Source of the DNA: JBBRVP01 sp038246785
Lineage (GTDB): Bacteria; Actinomycetota; Actinomycetes; Jiangellales; Jiangellaceae
Direction: 5' to 3'
DNA length: 33,583 bases
Assembly: GCA_038246785.1 (NCBI GenBank)
Contig: JBBRVP010000040.1
Coordinates: 1-33,583, forward strand
The translations under genes and the position numbers were made by a program. Below, piece after piece: positions 1-7,686 of the stretch; positions within the stretch are counted from its first letter, which is position 1, and each line of letters starts with the position of its first letter. Below the pieces are notes generated by a model that was not told the DNA's origin, ran no database searches, and saw only the letters and a program-made list of their open reading frames with translations.

Positions 1-150
1 CTCGACACGGACTGCAAGGCGCACGAGGTGGACAACCTCTACGTCGTCGACACGAGCTTCTTCCCGAGCATCGGAGCGGTGAACCCGGCACTCACTGCAA
101 TGGCCAACGCGCTGCGGGTCGGCGACCACCTGCTGGCGCGGTTGGGCTGA
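1..150 (+). CDS. GMC-family oxidoreductase, C-terminal end (5' truncated by window)
   Basis: Only the last 49 codons are present; the reading frame is open from base 1 and stops at 148-150. The peptide contains VVDTSFFPSIGAVNPALTAM, which matches the conserved C-terminal block of glucose-methanol-choline (GMC) oxidoreductases. In these FAD enzymes the Asn-Pro of the 'NP.LT' segment lies by the flavin, next to the active site. The family oxidises alcohols or sugars, or acts on sterols; the substrate cannot be judged from this fragment. The gene converges on the G6PD gene with only 9 bp between their stop codons, so no separate terminator fits between them. Family assignment is firm; specificity is unknown. 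Confidence 0.85.
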   Translation, partial: LDTDCKAHEVDNLYVVDTSFFPSIGAVNPALTAMANALRVGDHLLARLG

Positions 151-159
151 ACGGCGCCT

Positions 160-1572
160 TCAGCTCGGCTGCATCCACGGCGGTTGCCACCCACCGTGCC
201 CCGCGGTCAGCGAGTCGGCGGCCTCCGGACCCAACGAGCCGGGAGCGTACGCGTGGACCGGGGGCGGCGCGTCGAGCAACGGCTGCATGATCCGCCAGGT
301 CTCCTCGACTCCGTCCTGCCGGGTGAACCGTGTGCTGTCGCCGACCATGGCGGCGTGCAGCAGCACCTCGTACGGCGTCGGTCCCTCCCCGCCCTCGGCC
401 GCGAACTCCATGTCGAGCTCGATCGGCGCGGCACCGGCCACGTCGGCACGGTGCGCGTCGACGACCAACCGGACACCGGTCGTGGGGTCCAGCTTGATCA
501 CGAGCTGGTTGGGCCGTGGGCGGTTCTCTTCGGGGAAGAAGCCCAGCTGCGGCGAGCGCTTGAAAACGAGCCGCAGCTCGGTCTGGGTACCGGACAGGCA
601 CTTCCCCGTGCGGATGTAGAACGGGACGCCCGACCACCGCCAGTTCTCGATGTCCAGGCGCAGAGCCGCGTATGTCTCGGTCGTCGAGCCCGCCGCGACC
701 CCGTCCACGTCGAGGTATCCGTCGTACTGGCCCCGCACGTAGTGCGCAGGGTCGGCCGCGTCGACGGCCCGGAAGAGAGCCACCTGCGCCTCTTTGATCG
801 TCCGCGGATCACCCCGCGACGGTGCCTCCATGGCGGCCGCCGCGACGACCTGCATGAGATGGTTGACCACGACGTCGCGCAGTGCGCCCACCGGGTCGTA
901 GAAGTGGCCGCGATCGGCGACCCCGAAGTCCTCGGCCATCGTGATCTGCACACACTCCACGAAGTTCCGGTTCCAGATCGGTTCCAGCATCGTGTTGGCG
1001 AACCGCAGATAGAGGATCTCCTCGATGCCCATCTTCCCGAGGTAGTGGTCGATCCGGTACAGCTGGGACTCGTCGATGTACTGGTGCAGGTCGTTGGCCA
1101 GCGCACGGGCGGAGTCCAGGTCGTGGCCGAACGGCTTCTCCACCACCACCCGGGCCGATGCCGTCAGGCCGGCCTCGGCCAGGTTCTTGACGACCGGTCC
1201 GAACAGGAACGGCGGGATCTCGAGGTAGAAGACCGGGCAGTCCGCGCCCTTGATCGCCTCGCCGACGCGCGCATAGGTGGCCGGGTCGGTGAAGTTGCCG
1301 CTGACGTACGCCAGGCGCGCCGTGAAGCGGTCGAAGACGGCTTCGTCGAGGCGCTCGCCGGTGCCCTCGATCGACTCGCGCGCGCGTTGAACGAGCTGCT
1401 CCATGGTCCAGTCGTCGCCGGCGACGCCGACCACCGGGCACTGCAGGAGTCCGCGGGCCTCCAGCCGGTAGAGCGAGTGGAACGTCATCACCTTCGCCAG
1501 GTCACCGGTGATGCCGAACACCACGAAGGCGTCGGCTGGCTGTCCGGTGGCCCTTTCGGCTGTCGATGTCAT
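160..1572 (-). CDS. zwf: Glucose-6-phosphate dehydrogenase
   Basis: Oxidises glucose-6-phosphate to 6-phosphogluconolactone, the NADPH-forming entry step of the pentose phosphate pathway (cytosolic). The 470-residue product has the nucleotide-binding FGITGDLAK near residues 19-27, EKPFG at 145-149, the substrate/catalytic signature RIDHYLGK at 173-180 (His176), and NHLMQ at 237-241 carrying the presumed catalytic base His238. Length fits the family. I chose the ATG at 1572 because GGAGGT lies 4 nt upstream. An in-frame ATG at 1584 is a real alternative, because a GACCAT -10-like box ends 7 nt before it, which would suit a leaderless transcript. An in-frame start at 1677 would add a low-complexity tail and is unlikely. 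No tal, pgl or opcA partner lies in the window, so this copy stands apart from a pentose-phosphate operon. Confidence 0.93.
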   Translation of the reverse strand: MTSTAERATGQPADAFVVFGITGDLAKVMTFHSLYRLEARGLLQCPVVGVAGDDWTMEQLVQRARESIEGTGERLDEAVFDRFTARLAYVSGNFTDPATYARVGEAIKGADCPVFYLEIPPFLFGPVVKNLAEAGLTASARVVVEKPFGHDLDSARALANDLHQYIDESQLYRIDHYLGKMGIEEILYLRFANTMLEPIWNRNFVECVQITMAEDFGVADRGHFYDPVGALRDVVVNHLMQVVAAAAMEAPSRGDPRTIKEAQVALFRAVDAADPAHYVRGQYDGYLDVDGVAAGSTTETYAALRLDIENWRWSGVPFYIRTGKCLSGTQTELRLVFKRSPQLGFFPEENRPRPNQLVIKLDPTTGVRLVVDAHRADVAGAAPIELDMEFAAEGGEGPTPYEVLLHAAMVGDSTRFTRQDGVEETWRIMQPLLDAPPPVHAYAPGSLGPEAADSLTAGHGGWQPPWMQPS

Positions 1573-1770
1573 CGCTACCTCCATGCGGTCGATGGTCCAC
1601 GATGTCGCGGCCGGCCCGGTGTTCGCGTCGTCCGCACCGGATGAGGGCTCGCGGGCTCGCGGGACCGCCATCGCCATCCGCGACGGGTGGTCACGAACGG
1701 GGGGTCAGGTGCTCGGATGGCCGCGCGGGGCCGGCCGCGGACCTGCGCGTGCCGGCTGGAGGAGGCACCG

Positions 1771-1806
1771 ATGACCCAGCCGCAGCGTCGCTGCACGCCG
1801 ACGTGA
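1771..1806 (+). CDS. 11-codon upstream ORF (possible leader peptide)
   Basis: An excellent ribosome binding site, GGAGGAGG at 1758-1765, sits 5 nt before an ATG at 1771. That ATG opens a frame encoding only MTQPQRRCTPT before TGA at 1804-1806. The stop overlaps the ATG at 1806 (TGATG), which is in frame with the YrhK-like gene and has no Shine-Dalgarno of its own. This layout suggests a translated leader that delivers ribosomes to the downstream start by termination-reinitiation. An alternative is that the real gene start is elsewhere or that a frameshift (true or sequencing) separates this start from the membrane protein. Confidence 0.4.
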   Translation: MTQPQRRCTPT

Positions 1807-2681
1807 TGGCCGGCTCGACGGTCCCGGACATGCCGCCCCGGTGGACTCCGGTCGCCCACCGCTCGATCGGTCCGTTCACGACCCACGTCACCTACCAGCA
1901 GCCGGACGGGACGACCGTCGAGTGGTCGTCGCGCCGACACCGCAAGCATGCGCCGCCGCTGTCATGGGTCAGGCGACGCGGCGAGCACGCCGGGCAACGG
2001 CAGGCTGCCGGGCACGCGTCCTGGTGGATGGCGGTCCTGTTCGCCACGGGCGCGGCGTGCTTCCTGGTCGCTCCGCTGCCCCCGTTCGCGGATCTCGTCG
2101 GTGCGACGGCAGATGCCGCGGTGTTCTTCGTCGGGTCGCTGCTGTTCACGTCCGCGGCAACGCTGCAGTGGCTGGAGGCGATCAATGCCGACGGGGGCCG
2201 GCCTGCTGAGCGAACCGGACGGGCGAAGGTGTTGACGTTCGAGCCCCGGCGGATCGACTGGTGGAGCAGCGGCGTCCAGCTCGTCGGCACCGTGTACTTC
2301 AACCTCACGACGTTTCGGGCCCTGCAGGTCGGCATCGAGTCGAGCACCTACGACCAAAGCGTGTGGCGACCGGACGCCTTGGGCTCCGTCTGCTTCCTCG
2401 TGTCCGGCTACCTCGCGTACGTCGAGGTCTCCGGGCGGCCGTTCGCAGGCCCGACGCGGACGCTCGAGTCGGGGATCGTGACGATCAACCTGCTCGGCTG
2501 TGTCGCGTTCGGCGTCGCCGCGGTGACCTCGTACGTCGTCCCGTCCGCAGGCGCGGCGATCAGTGTCGGATGGACCAACCTGTCCACGTCACTCGGCGGC
2601 TTGTGCTTCCTGATCGGCGCCGTGCTGCTGCTGCCCGAAGCAGCCCAGGCTCCCGACGTCCGCCCGCCGCGCCCCGGGTAG
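1806..2681 (+). CDS. YrhK-domain-like six-helix membrane protein
   Basis: A 291-residue integral membrane protein. After a hydrophilic N-terminus of about 75 residues there are six hydrophobic segments, roughly WWMAVLFATGAACFLVAPL, AVFFVGSLLFTSAATLQWL, a segment around VQLVGTVYFNLTTF, one around GSVCFLVSGYLAYVEV, one around NLLGCVAFGVAAVTSYVV, and SLGGLCFLIGAVLLLPEA. The repeated pattern 'GSxxFxxxxxxxxxEA/EV' resembles the YrhK family, whose biochemical function is unknown as far as I know. The ATG at 1806 is used because it overlaps the stop of the preceding 11-codon ORF and leaves the conserved region intact. GTG at 1749 or 1803 are possible starts. It is divergent from zwf across about 200 bp and convergent with the XPB gene. 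Confidence 0.65.
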   Translation: MAGSTVPDMPPRWTPVAHRSIGPFTTHVTYQQPDGTTVEWSSRRHRKHAPPLSWVRRRGEHAGQRQAAGHASWWMAVLFATGAACFLVAPLPPFADLVGATADAAVFFVGSLLFTSAATLQWLEAINADGGRPAERTGRAKVLTFEPRRIDWWSSGVQLVGTVYFNLTTFRALQVGIESSTYDQSVWRPDALGSVCFLVSGYLAYVEVSGRPFAGPTRTLESGIVTINLLGCVAFGVAAVTSYVVPSAGAAISVGWTNLSTSLGGLCFLIGAVLLLPEAAQAPDVRPPRPG

Positions 2682-2721
2682 CCGAGCCACCACCCACCGC
2701 CGGGACGGCGAGGGTGCCGCC

Positions 2722-2774
2722 GTGTTGATCACGTTAACGTGATCAACACCCCCTTCCCGCGCGCTGCAGGAGGC
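2722..2774. repeat. Palindromic repeat family A, copy 1
   Basis: A perfect 28-bp palindrome lies at 2722-2749, centred at 2735/2736. Each arm reads GTGTTGATCACGTT on its own strand. Bases 2724-2774 match 24061-24111 in reverse orientation at 48 of 51 positions (by eye), including a non-palindromic flank with CTGCAG and CGCGGGAAGG. It sits between the convergent YrhK-like and XPB genes. Its AT-rich core stands out from the surrounding GC-rich DNA. It could be a bidirectional terminator, a protein-binding site or a small dispersed repeat; no T-tract follows it. Confidence 0.85.
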
Positions 2775-2831
2775 GGGATGGGGGAGTACGGCTCGGGAAG
2801 GGCCAATCCGCGCGTGCGGAGGGGGCCGCCG

Positions 2832-4484
2832 TCAGGCCTCGTCGCCGGCGAGTACGTCGTCGGCGTCGACGATGCGGTAGGCATAGCCCTGCTCGGCGAG
2901 GAAGCGCTGCCGGTGCTGGGCGTAGTCGGTGTCAAGGGTGTCGCGCGAGACGACGGTGTAGAAGCGCGCGGTGCGGCCGTCGCCCTTCGGGCGCAGCAGC
3001 CGTCCCAGCCGCTGCGCCTCCTCCTGCCGCGAGCCGAACGTCCCCGACACCTGGATCGCCACCGACGCCTCGGGCAGGTCGACCGAGAAGTTGGCCACCT
3101 TGCTGACGACGAGTACGGGCAGCTCGCCGGCGCGGAACGCCGCGAAGAGCCGCTCCCGCTCCCGTACCGTCGTCTCGCCCTTGAGCACCGGCGCATCCAG
3201 GCGCTCGCCGAGGTCGTCGAGCTGGTCGAGGTACTGCCCGATGACCAGCACCGGCTCGCCCCGGTGCCGCTCGACGAGCCGCTGCACGACGCGAGTCTTG
3301 GTGTCGGTGCTGGAGGCCAGCCGGTAGCGCTCGTCGGGCTCCGCCGTCGCGTACACCATCCGCTCGTGGTCGGACAGCGTCACCCGCACCTCGACGCAGT
3401 CCGCCGGCGCGATCCAGCCCTGCGCCTCGACCTCCTTCCACGGTGCGTCGTAGCGCTTGGGCCCGATCAGCGTGAACACCTCGTCCTCGCGGCCGTCCTC
3501 GCGGACCAGCGTCGCGGTGAGTCCGAGCCGGCGCCGGGCCTGCAGGTCGGCGGTCATCCGAAAGATCGGCGCCGGCAGCAGGTGCACCTCGTCGTAGACG
3601 ACGAGCCCCCAGTCGCGGGCGTCGAAGAGCTCGAGGTGCGTGTAGACGCCCTTCCGCCGGGTGGTCATGACCTGGTACGTCGCGATGGTGACCGGCCTGA
3701 CCTCCTTGCGCGCACCGGAGTACTCCCCGATCTCGTCCTCGGTCAGGCTCGTGCGCGCGAGCAGCTCGGACTTCCACTGCCGGGCGCTGACGGTGTTGGT
3801 GACCAGCACGAGCGTCGTGGACTGTGCGCGGGCCATCGCCGCCGCGCCGACGAGCGTCTTGCCCGCGCCGCAGGGCAGCACGACCACCCCCGACCCGCCG
3901 TGCCAGAAGCCGTCGGCGGCCTCGCGCTGGTAGGCCCGCAGCGTCCAGCCGTCCTCGCGCAGCTCGATCGGGTGGGCCTCGCCGTCGACGTATCCGGCGA
4001 GGTCCTCGGCGGGCCAGCCGAGCTTGACCAGCGCCTGCTTGAGCGTGCCACGCTCGGCGGCATGCACGGCGACGGTGTCCTCGTCGATCCGGCTACCGGT
4101 GAGCGGCGACACCTTCTTGCTGCGCAGCACCTCCTCGAGCACGGCGCGGTCGGTGGACTCCAGCACCAACCCGTGCGTGGGGTGCTTCATCAGCCGCAGC
4201 CGGCCGTAGCGAGCCATGGTCTCGGCGACGTCGACGAGCAGGGCGTGTGGCACGGGGTAGCGGCTGTAGCGCAGGAGGACGTCGACGACCTGCTCGGCGT
4301 CGTGGCCGGCGGCGCGGGCGTTCCACAGCGCGAGCGGGGTGACGCGGTATGTGTGCACGTGCTCGGGCGAGCGCTCGAGCTCTGCGAACGGCGCGATCGC
4401 CCGCCGGCACTCCTGCGCGAGCTCGTGGTCGACCTCGAGCAACAGGGTCCGGTCGGACTGGACGATGAGCGGTCCGTCGGTCAC
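2832..4484 (-). CDS. XPB-type DNA repair helicase (Ssl2/ERCC3 family)
   Basis: A 550-residue superfamily 2 ATP-dependent 3'-5' DNA helicase, the bacterial homologue of eukaryotic XPB, presumably acting in DNA repair or strand opening. An N-terminal XPB damage-recognition-like domain (about 5-105) is followed by Walker A LPCGAGKTL (203-211), DEVH box (298-301), LTATL motif III (322-326), the XPB-specific RED motif (328-330), and a C-terminal helicase lobe with QRLGRLLRPKG. Length matches mycobacterial XPB (about 550). The GTG start at 4484 overlaps the stop of the upstream CGNR gene (GTGA), so translation is probably coupled. The larger helicase-associated gene upstream shares the N-terminal domain fold (see findings). 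In Mycobacterium tuberculosis, ercc3 likewise adjoins such a gene (from memory). Confidence 0.93.
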   Translation of the reverse strand: MTDGPLIVQSDRTLLLEVDHELAQECRRAIAPFAELERSPEHVHTYRVTPLALWNARAAGHDAEQVVDVLLRYSRYPVPHALLVDVAETMARYGRLRLMKHPTHGLVLESTDRAVLEEVLRSKKVSPLTGSRIDEDTVAVHAAERGTLKQALVKLGWPAEDLAGYVDGEAHPIELREDGWTLRAYQREAADGFWHGGSGVVVLPCGAGKTLVGAAAMARAQSTTLVLVTNTVSARQWKSELLARTSLTEDEIGEYSGARKEVRPVTIATYQVMTTRRKGVYTHLELFDARDWGLVVYDEVHLLPAPIFRMTADLQARRRLGLTATLVREDGREDEVFTLIGPKRYDAPWKEVEAQGWIAPADCVEVRVTLSDHERMVYATAEPDERYRLASSTDTKTRVVQRLVERHRGEPVLVIGQYLDQLDDLGERLDAPVLKGETTVRERERLFAAFRAGELPVLVVSKVANFSVDLPEASVAIQVSGTFGSRQEEAQRLGRLLRPKGDGRTARFYTVVSRDTLDTDYAQHRQRFLAEQGYAYRIVDADDVLAGDEA

Positions 4485-5077
4485 GTACGGCCTTCCGGTC
4501 GGCGGGAGCGTCCAGTCTGCACCAGGGCGGGAGCGGAGGAGCCTCCCACTCTGGGAGCGTGACGGCGGGCACGCAGCGCGGCGACGTTGGTCCGGCTGGC
4601 GCAGCGCGCCGAGCAGAAGCGCCGGGTCCCGCCCGGCGAGGTGTCGAGGAAGACGTCGGCGCAGCCGTCCCCGGCGCAGGTGCCGAGCCGCTGCGGACCG
4701 TGCTCGGCCACGGTCGTGGCGAGGCCGACGAGCAGCTCGCCCGCGATGTGGTGGGCTGGGGCGCTGCCGTGCGCGGTGAGGTGCAGGCGCCACCCTTCGC
4801 CGTTGCGGCGGACCACGGGGACGACCGGACTGCGCGCCAACAGCGCGTTGAGCCGCTCGACCGCGCCGTCCGTGTCGCCGGCCGCGGCGGCGGCGAACAC
4901 CTCCCGCAACCGGGCCTGCAGCCCCCGCAGCGTGCGCAGGTCGCGGTCGGTGACGCGCGCGGCGTCGGACGGACGGTCCGCGAGGTGCTCGCGGAGCCCG
5001 TCGAGGTCGGGCAGCTCGGCGTTGGTCAGCCGGACCGCCACGGCGGCGTCCACGGCGGCGTCCACGGCGGCGTCCAC
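4481..5077 (-). CDS. CGNR zinc-finger / ABATE-domain protein
   Basis: The C-terminal third (about 130-175) carries a CGNR-type zinc finger: LGTCAGDGC, then RRFCSARCASRTNVAALRAR, giving four Cys ligands spaced C-x4-C-x15-C-x3-C. The preceding helical part fits the stress-induced ABATE domain that usually accompanies it. Members are presumed DNA-binding transcription regulators; no ligand is known to me. The start is ambiguous. GTG at 5098 opens the frame, but a TACGCT box at 5086-5091 ends 8 nt before GTG 5077, favouring a leaderless start there (198 residues). Four 12-bp repeats just inside the gene each supply a GTG. The gene overlaps the XPB gene by 4 bp (GTGA) and probably forms an operon with it. 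Confidence 0.85.
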   Translation of the reverse strand: MDAAVDAAVDAAVAVRLTNAELPDLDGLREHLADRPSDAARVTDRDLRTLRGLQARLREVFAAAAAGDTDGAVERLNALLARSPVVPVVRRNGEGWRLHLTAHGSAPAHHIAGELLVGLATTVAEHGPQRLGTCAGDGCADVFLDTSPGGTRRFCSARCASRTNVAALRARRHAPRVGGSSAPALVQTGRSRRPEGRT

Positions 5078-5085
5078 GGCGGCGT
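5038..5085. repeat. 12-bp tandem repeat, four perfect copies
   Basis: The unit CCACGGCGGCGT is repeated without change at 5038-5049, 5050-5061, 5062-5073 and 5074-5085. On the minus strand it encodes repeating VDAA at the extreme N-terminus of the CGNR protein, and each unit contains an in-frame GTG. Because the unit is a multiple of three, copy-number change would alter N-terminal length and the number of possible GTG starts without breaking the frame. Confidence 0.9.
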
Positions 5086-5091
5086 AGCGTA
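5086..5091 (-). promoter_or_regulatory. -10 box (TACGCT) for the CGNR gene
   Basis: On the minus strand TACGCT ends 8 nt before GTG 5077. The same hexamer precedes the genes starting at 17037 and 19421 and the cold-shock gene, which supports a vegetative sigma -10 element and a near-leaderless transcript. No convincing -35 was identified. Confidence 0.4.
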
Positions 5092-5119
5092 CGGGCACCA
5101 GCAGGCGTGCCGGCCGCCT

Positions 5120-5207
5120 CCGTACACATTTGAGGTCCCAGCGTCAGGCGAGGCTCGAGGTGCGCACCTCGAGCCCCGCGAGCGTCGGGAATCCCAAATG
5201 TGTACGG
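5120..5207. repeat. Nested inverted repeat (family B)
   Basis: Outer arms are CCGTACACATTTG at 5120-5132 and its exact reverse complement at 5195-5207. Inside lies a second, independent perfect 24-bp palindrome at 5152-5175 (arm GGCTCGAGGTGC). The outer arms are AT-rich for this genome. The element fills the gap between the helicase-associated gene's stop (5237) and the CGNR gene's start on the same strand. It may be a terminator or attenuator separating the two transcripts, or a small mobile or dispersed repeat. Confidence 0.8.
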
Positions 5208-5236
5208 GGAGATCGCGGCACCAGCGTCGTAGGCGG

Positions 5237-7654
5237 TCAGTGGTCGACGGGCGCGACGCCGGAGATGCGGTGGACGGCGAAGGTGCGCACCTGCTCGCTG
5301 CGGTGGTCGTACGCCGTCAGCCACCCTCCGGCGACGGCGACCGGGTCGACCACCCGCTCGCTGAGCCCGCCGTCGCGGTCGACGTAGCCGATCCATACCG
5401 GCTGGCCGGACGTCGTCGCCGCCCGCAGCACGGCGAGCACCTCGGTCGATCCGGTGCGCCCGAGGCGGCCGACGACCTCGCCGGCGGGCCGCCGCTCCGC
5501 CGAGCGGTCGCCGGCCCGCAGCGCCCGGACCGCGGCAGCCAGCAGGGCCGGCCCGGGGACCGGACGGTCGACCGTGTACGGACGGGGCGCCGGACGAGCG
5601 GGCGCACGCCGGTCCGCCCGGCGGGCCAGGACGAGCGTGCCGTCCGCCGCCTCAGCGGCCGGCGCGTGCCCGAGATCGCGCAGCCGGGTCAGCAGCGAGT
5701 CCGGGCCGACCTCGGCGGCCAGGACGGTCGGGGCCAGCCGGCGCAGTCCGAGGCCGACGGCCCGCGGATCCGCCGCGAGCTCGGCGAGAGCAGCCGGGTC
5801 GTCGCTGCGGACGAACGACCCGGCGGCCCCGACCCGCAACCGGCCGTGGCGGCGGGCCACGTCCTCGACGAGGTAGCTCAGTGGCTGGGGCACCGGCGTC
5901 CGCGACGCGCGGGCGAGCAGGTCCAGCACCTCGCCCGCGGAGCGTCCGGCGTCGAGCGCGCGGCGCACCGACCCGGCGCTGAAGCGGTAGACGGTGGCGC
6001 CGCCGGTGGACTCCACGTCTGCGACCAGGCCGAGGTCGCGGGCCAGGCCGTCCTGCAGCGGGCCGGGAGCGACGGCGGTGAGGTCGGCCTGCAGGACGAC
6101 GTGGTCCAGTGGCGGCGGCAGCAGCGGTGCGATCGCCGCGGCGACGTCGTCGACGGCGGCGACCCAAGCCGGCTCGCCCGGCGCCACACCGGCTGGAGCC
6201 GCACCGAGGGCCCGGCCTGGTGCGGACAGCGCTCCCATGCCCGTGACGCCCAGGTCGGCGGCCTCGCTCAGCGTCGCCCCCACCATGGCGTCCCGTGCCG
6301 ACCCGGCCCGCCGTGGACGCCGCCAGGCCAGCACCTCGCGGACCCCGTCCGCCCCCAACGCCGCCCCCGGACCCGCGGTGTCGAGGGCGGCCAGCACCTG
6401 CCGGCGTACGTCGGAGAGCCCCGGACGCTCGAGGTCGGGCCCCAGCGCGGCGGCCGGCCGGTCGCGGTCGCCGCGGGCGCCGGTGACGAGGAAAGCCGCG
6501 CGCGTCGAGCCCAGCCAGGCCAGCGCCAGCACGGCCCAGCGGTGCGCGACGTCCTGGCGGCGCCAGGCGTCGTACGCCGGGCTGGGCAGCCAGCCATCGT
6601 CGATGCCGCCGCCGTGGCCGAGCAGACCGGCGGCCTGGGCGATCTCGGCGAGCAGCGCCGTGGCGGACTCGTCGAGCTCGACGGCGACCGCGGTGCGGCG
6701 CAGCTCACGGACGCCGAGCCCGCCGGCCCGCAGGGCCACCGCAGGCTGCTCTGCCCACGCCTCGAGGAGCCGCTCGACCCGGCGGACCAACTCGGCCGCC
6801 GCACCGGCGGCCGCCCGGTCGACCAGGGAGGGGTCGCGGACGGTGGTCGCCGGGGCCGGTGGCGAGGCGGCCAGCGCCTCGTGCAGCCGCCCGCCGCGGA
6901 GCACAAGCGCCACCTCTCGCGGCAGGACGACGGTGTCGTGGGCCACCGGCAGCAGCAGGCCCCGGGCCAGCAGCCGCTCGACCGGGGTGCGGGCCGTGTC
7001 CGGCGCGACCGCGCGCAGCGCTTCGGCGATCCGGCCGGTCGGCGGCCCCCACGCCATCCCGGCCAACGCCGCGCGCGCCTCGTCACCGGCGTCGGCGAGC
7101 AGCGCCGCGAGCCGCTCCGGGTGCGCGAGGGCGTCGACCACCTCGCCCGCGGTGACGCCGACGGCTGTCGCGAGGTCGTCGATGCGCTGCGGCGACAGCC
7201 CGCGCAGCACGACGGCGACCGGCGGTCCGAGGCCGGCGGGTGACGGGCCGAGCAGGTCGCCGGCCGTGCTCACCAGGTGCGGCGCGTCGAGATCTCCCCA
7301 CACCAGCGCGAGCTCGCGCAGGCGCTGCAGCACCGGCCGCAGGACGGTGTCGTCGACGCCGAGGAGGGGGGCCAGCTCGGCGTACGCCGCTGGCGTCGGC
7401 AGCACCGCCAGCGCCTCGAGCACCTGCAACGACAGCCGGTCGAGCCGGTCGATCACCCAGGCGATCGACGATCGGGTCGTCGCCCGCTCGGCGAGCCGGG
7501 TGAGGTCGGTCGGCACCGGCGTGACGAGGTCCGGCCGCTCGTGCAGAAGGCGCGCCAGAGTGCCGTCGTCGCGGCGGCGCAGGTCCTCGGCGAGGCTGCG
7601 CACCGGCGGCGCGGACCCGCGCGCGGCCGGCGCTGGCTCGGTACCGGTGGACAT
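5237..7654 (-). CDS. Helicase-associated protein with XPB-N-like and WYL-like domains
   Basis: An 805-residue protein of the actinobacterial 'helicase-associated domain' family (Helicase_C_3 type), with no Walker motifs of its own. The N-terminal 350 or so residues are helical and winged-helix-like (SLAEDLRRRDDGTLARLL, QVLEALAVLPTPAAYAEL). Residues about 515-605 align visibly with the N-terminal domain of the neighbouring XPB (VVLQADLTAV, then PVPQPLSYLVEDVARRHGRL against PVPHALLVDVAETMARYGRL). The C-terminus (about 750-800; WIGYVDRDGGLSERVVDP) looks WYL-like, a fold that senses ligands or nucleic acid. The family usually neighbours XPB, so a repair-accessory role is likely but inferred. ATG 7654 is chosen because a TACCGT box ends 7 nt upstream, fitting a leaderless start within the 32-bp gap after the CHAT1 gene. 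Confidence 0.85.
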   Translation of the reverse strand: MSTGTEPAPAARGSAPPVRSLAEDLRRRDDGTLARLLHERPDLVTPVPTDLTRLAERATTRSSIAWVIDRLDRLSLQVLEALAVLPTPAAYAELAPLLGVDDTVLRPVLQRLRELALVWGDLDAPHLVSTAGDLLGPSPAGLGPPVAVVLRGLSPQRIDDLATAVGVTAGEVVDALAHPERLAALLADAGDEARAALAGMAWGPPTGRIAEALRAVAPDTARTPVERLLARGLLLPVAHDTVVLPREVALVLRGGRLHEALAASPPAPATTVRDPSLVDRAAAGAAAELVRRVERLLEAWAEQPAVALRAGGLGVRELRRTAVAVELDESATALLAEIAQAAGLLGHGGGIDDGWLPSPAYDAWRRQDVAHRWAVLALAWLGSTRAAFLVTGARGDRDRPAAALGPDLERPGLSDVRRQVLAALDTAGPGAALGADGVREVLAWRRPRRAGSARDAMVGATLSEAADLGVTGMGALSAPGRALGAAPAGVAPGEPAWVAAVDDVAAAIAPLLPPPLDHVVLQADLTAVAPGPLQDGLARDLGLVADVESTGGATVYRFSAGSVRRALDAGRSAGEVLDLLARASRTPVPQPLSYLVEDVARRHGRLRVGAAGSFVRSDDPAALAELAADPRAVGLGLRRLAPTVLAAEVGPDSLLTRLRDLGHAPAAEAADGTLVLARRADRRAPARPAPRPYTVDRPVPGPALLAAAVRALRAGDRSAERRPAGEVVGRLGRTGSTEVLAVLRAATTSGQPVWIGYVDRDGGLSERVVDPVAVAGGWLTAYDHRSEQVRTFAVHRISGVAPVDH

Positions 7655-7661
7655 CCGCTCC

Positions 7662-7667
7662 ACGGTA
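7662..7667 (-). promoter_or_regulatory. -10 box (TACCGT), leaderless start of the helicase-associated gene
   Basis: Reading the minus strand, TACCGT is followed by 7 nt and then ATG 7654. It lies in the 32-bp gap after the CHAT1 stop codon, so this gene can be transcribed independently of the protease block. Confidence 0.5.
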
Positions 7668-7686
7668 GTCGGCCGCCGGCGCTGCT

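Noticed and set aside
494..510. TTGATCACG inside zwf resembling the family A palindrome
   Set aside because: Only a 9-base match without the palindromic partner, within a conserved coding segment.
1566..1805. Longer N-terminus for the YrhK-like protein (start at 1566)
   Set aside because: It would overlap the zwf start region and adds about 80 low-complexity residues without a ribosome binding site.
2739..4562. 607-codon open frame on the plus strand opposite XPB
   Set aside because: It is antisense to a clear helicase and has a low-complexity Arg/Leu/Val composition. Long antisense frames are expected at this GC content.
4559..7243. 894-codon open frame on the plus strand
   Set aside because: It lies antisense to the CGNR and helicase-associated genes and crosses both inverted repeats; no domain is recognisable.
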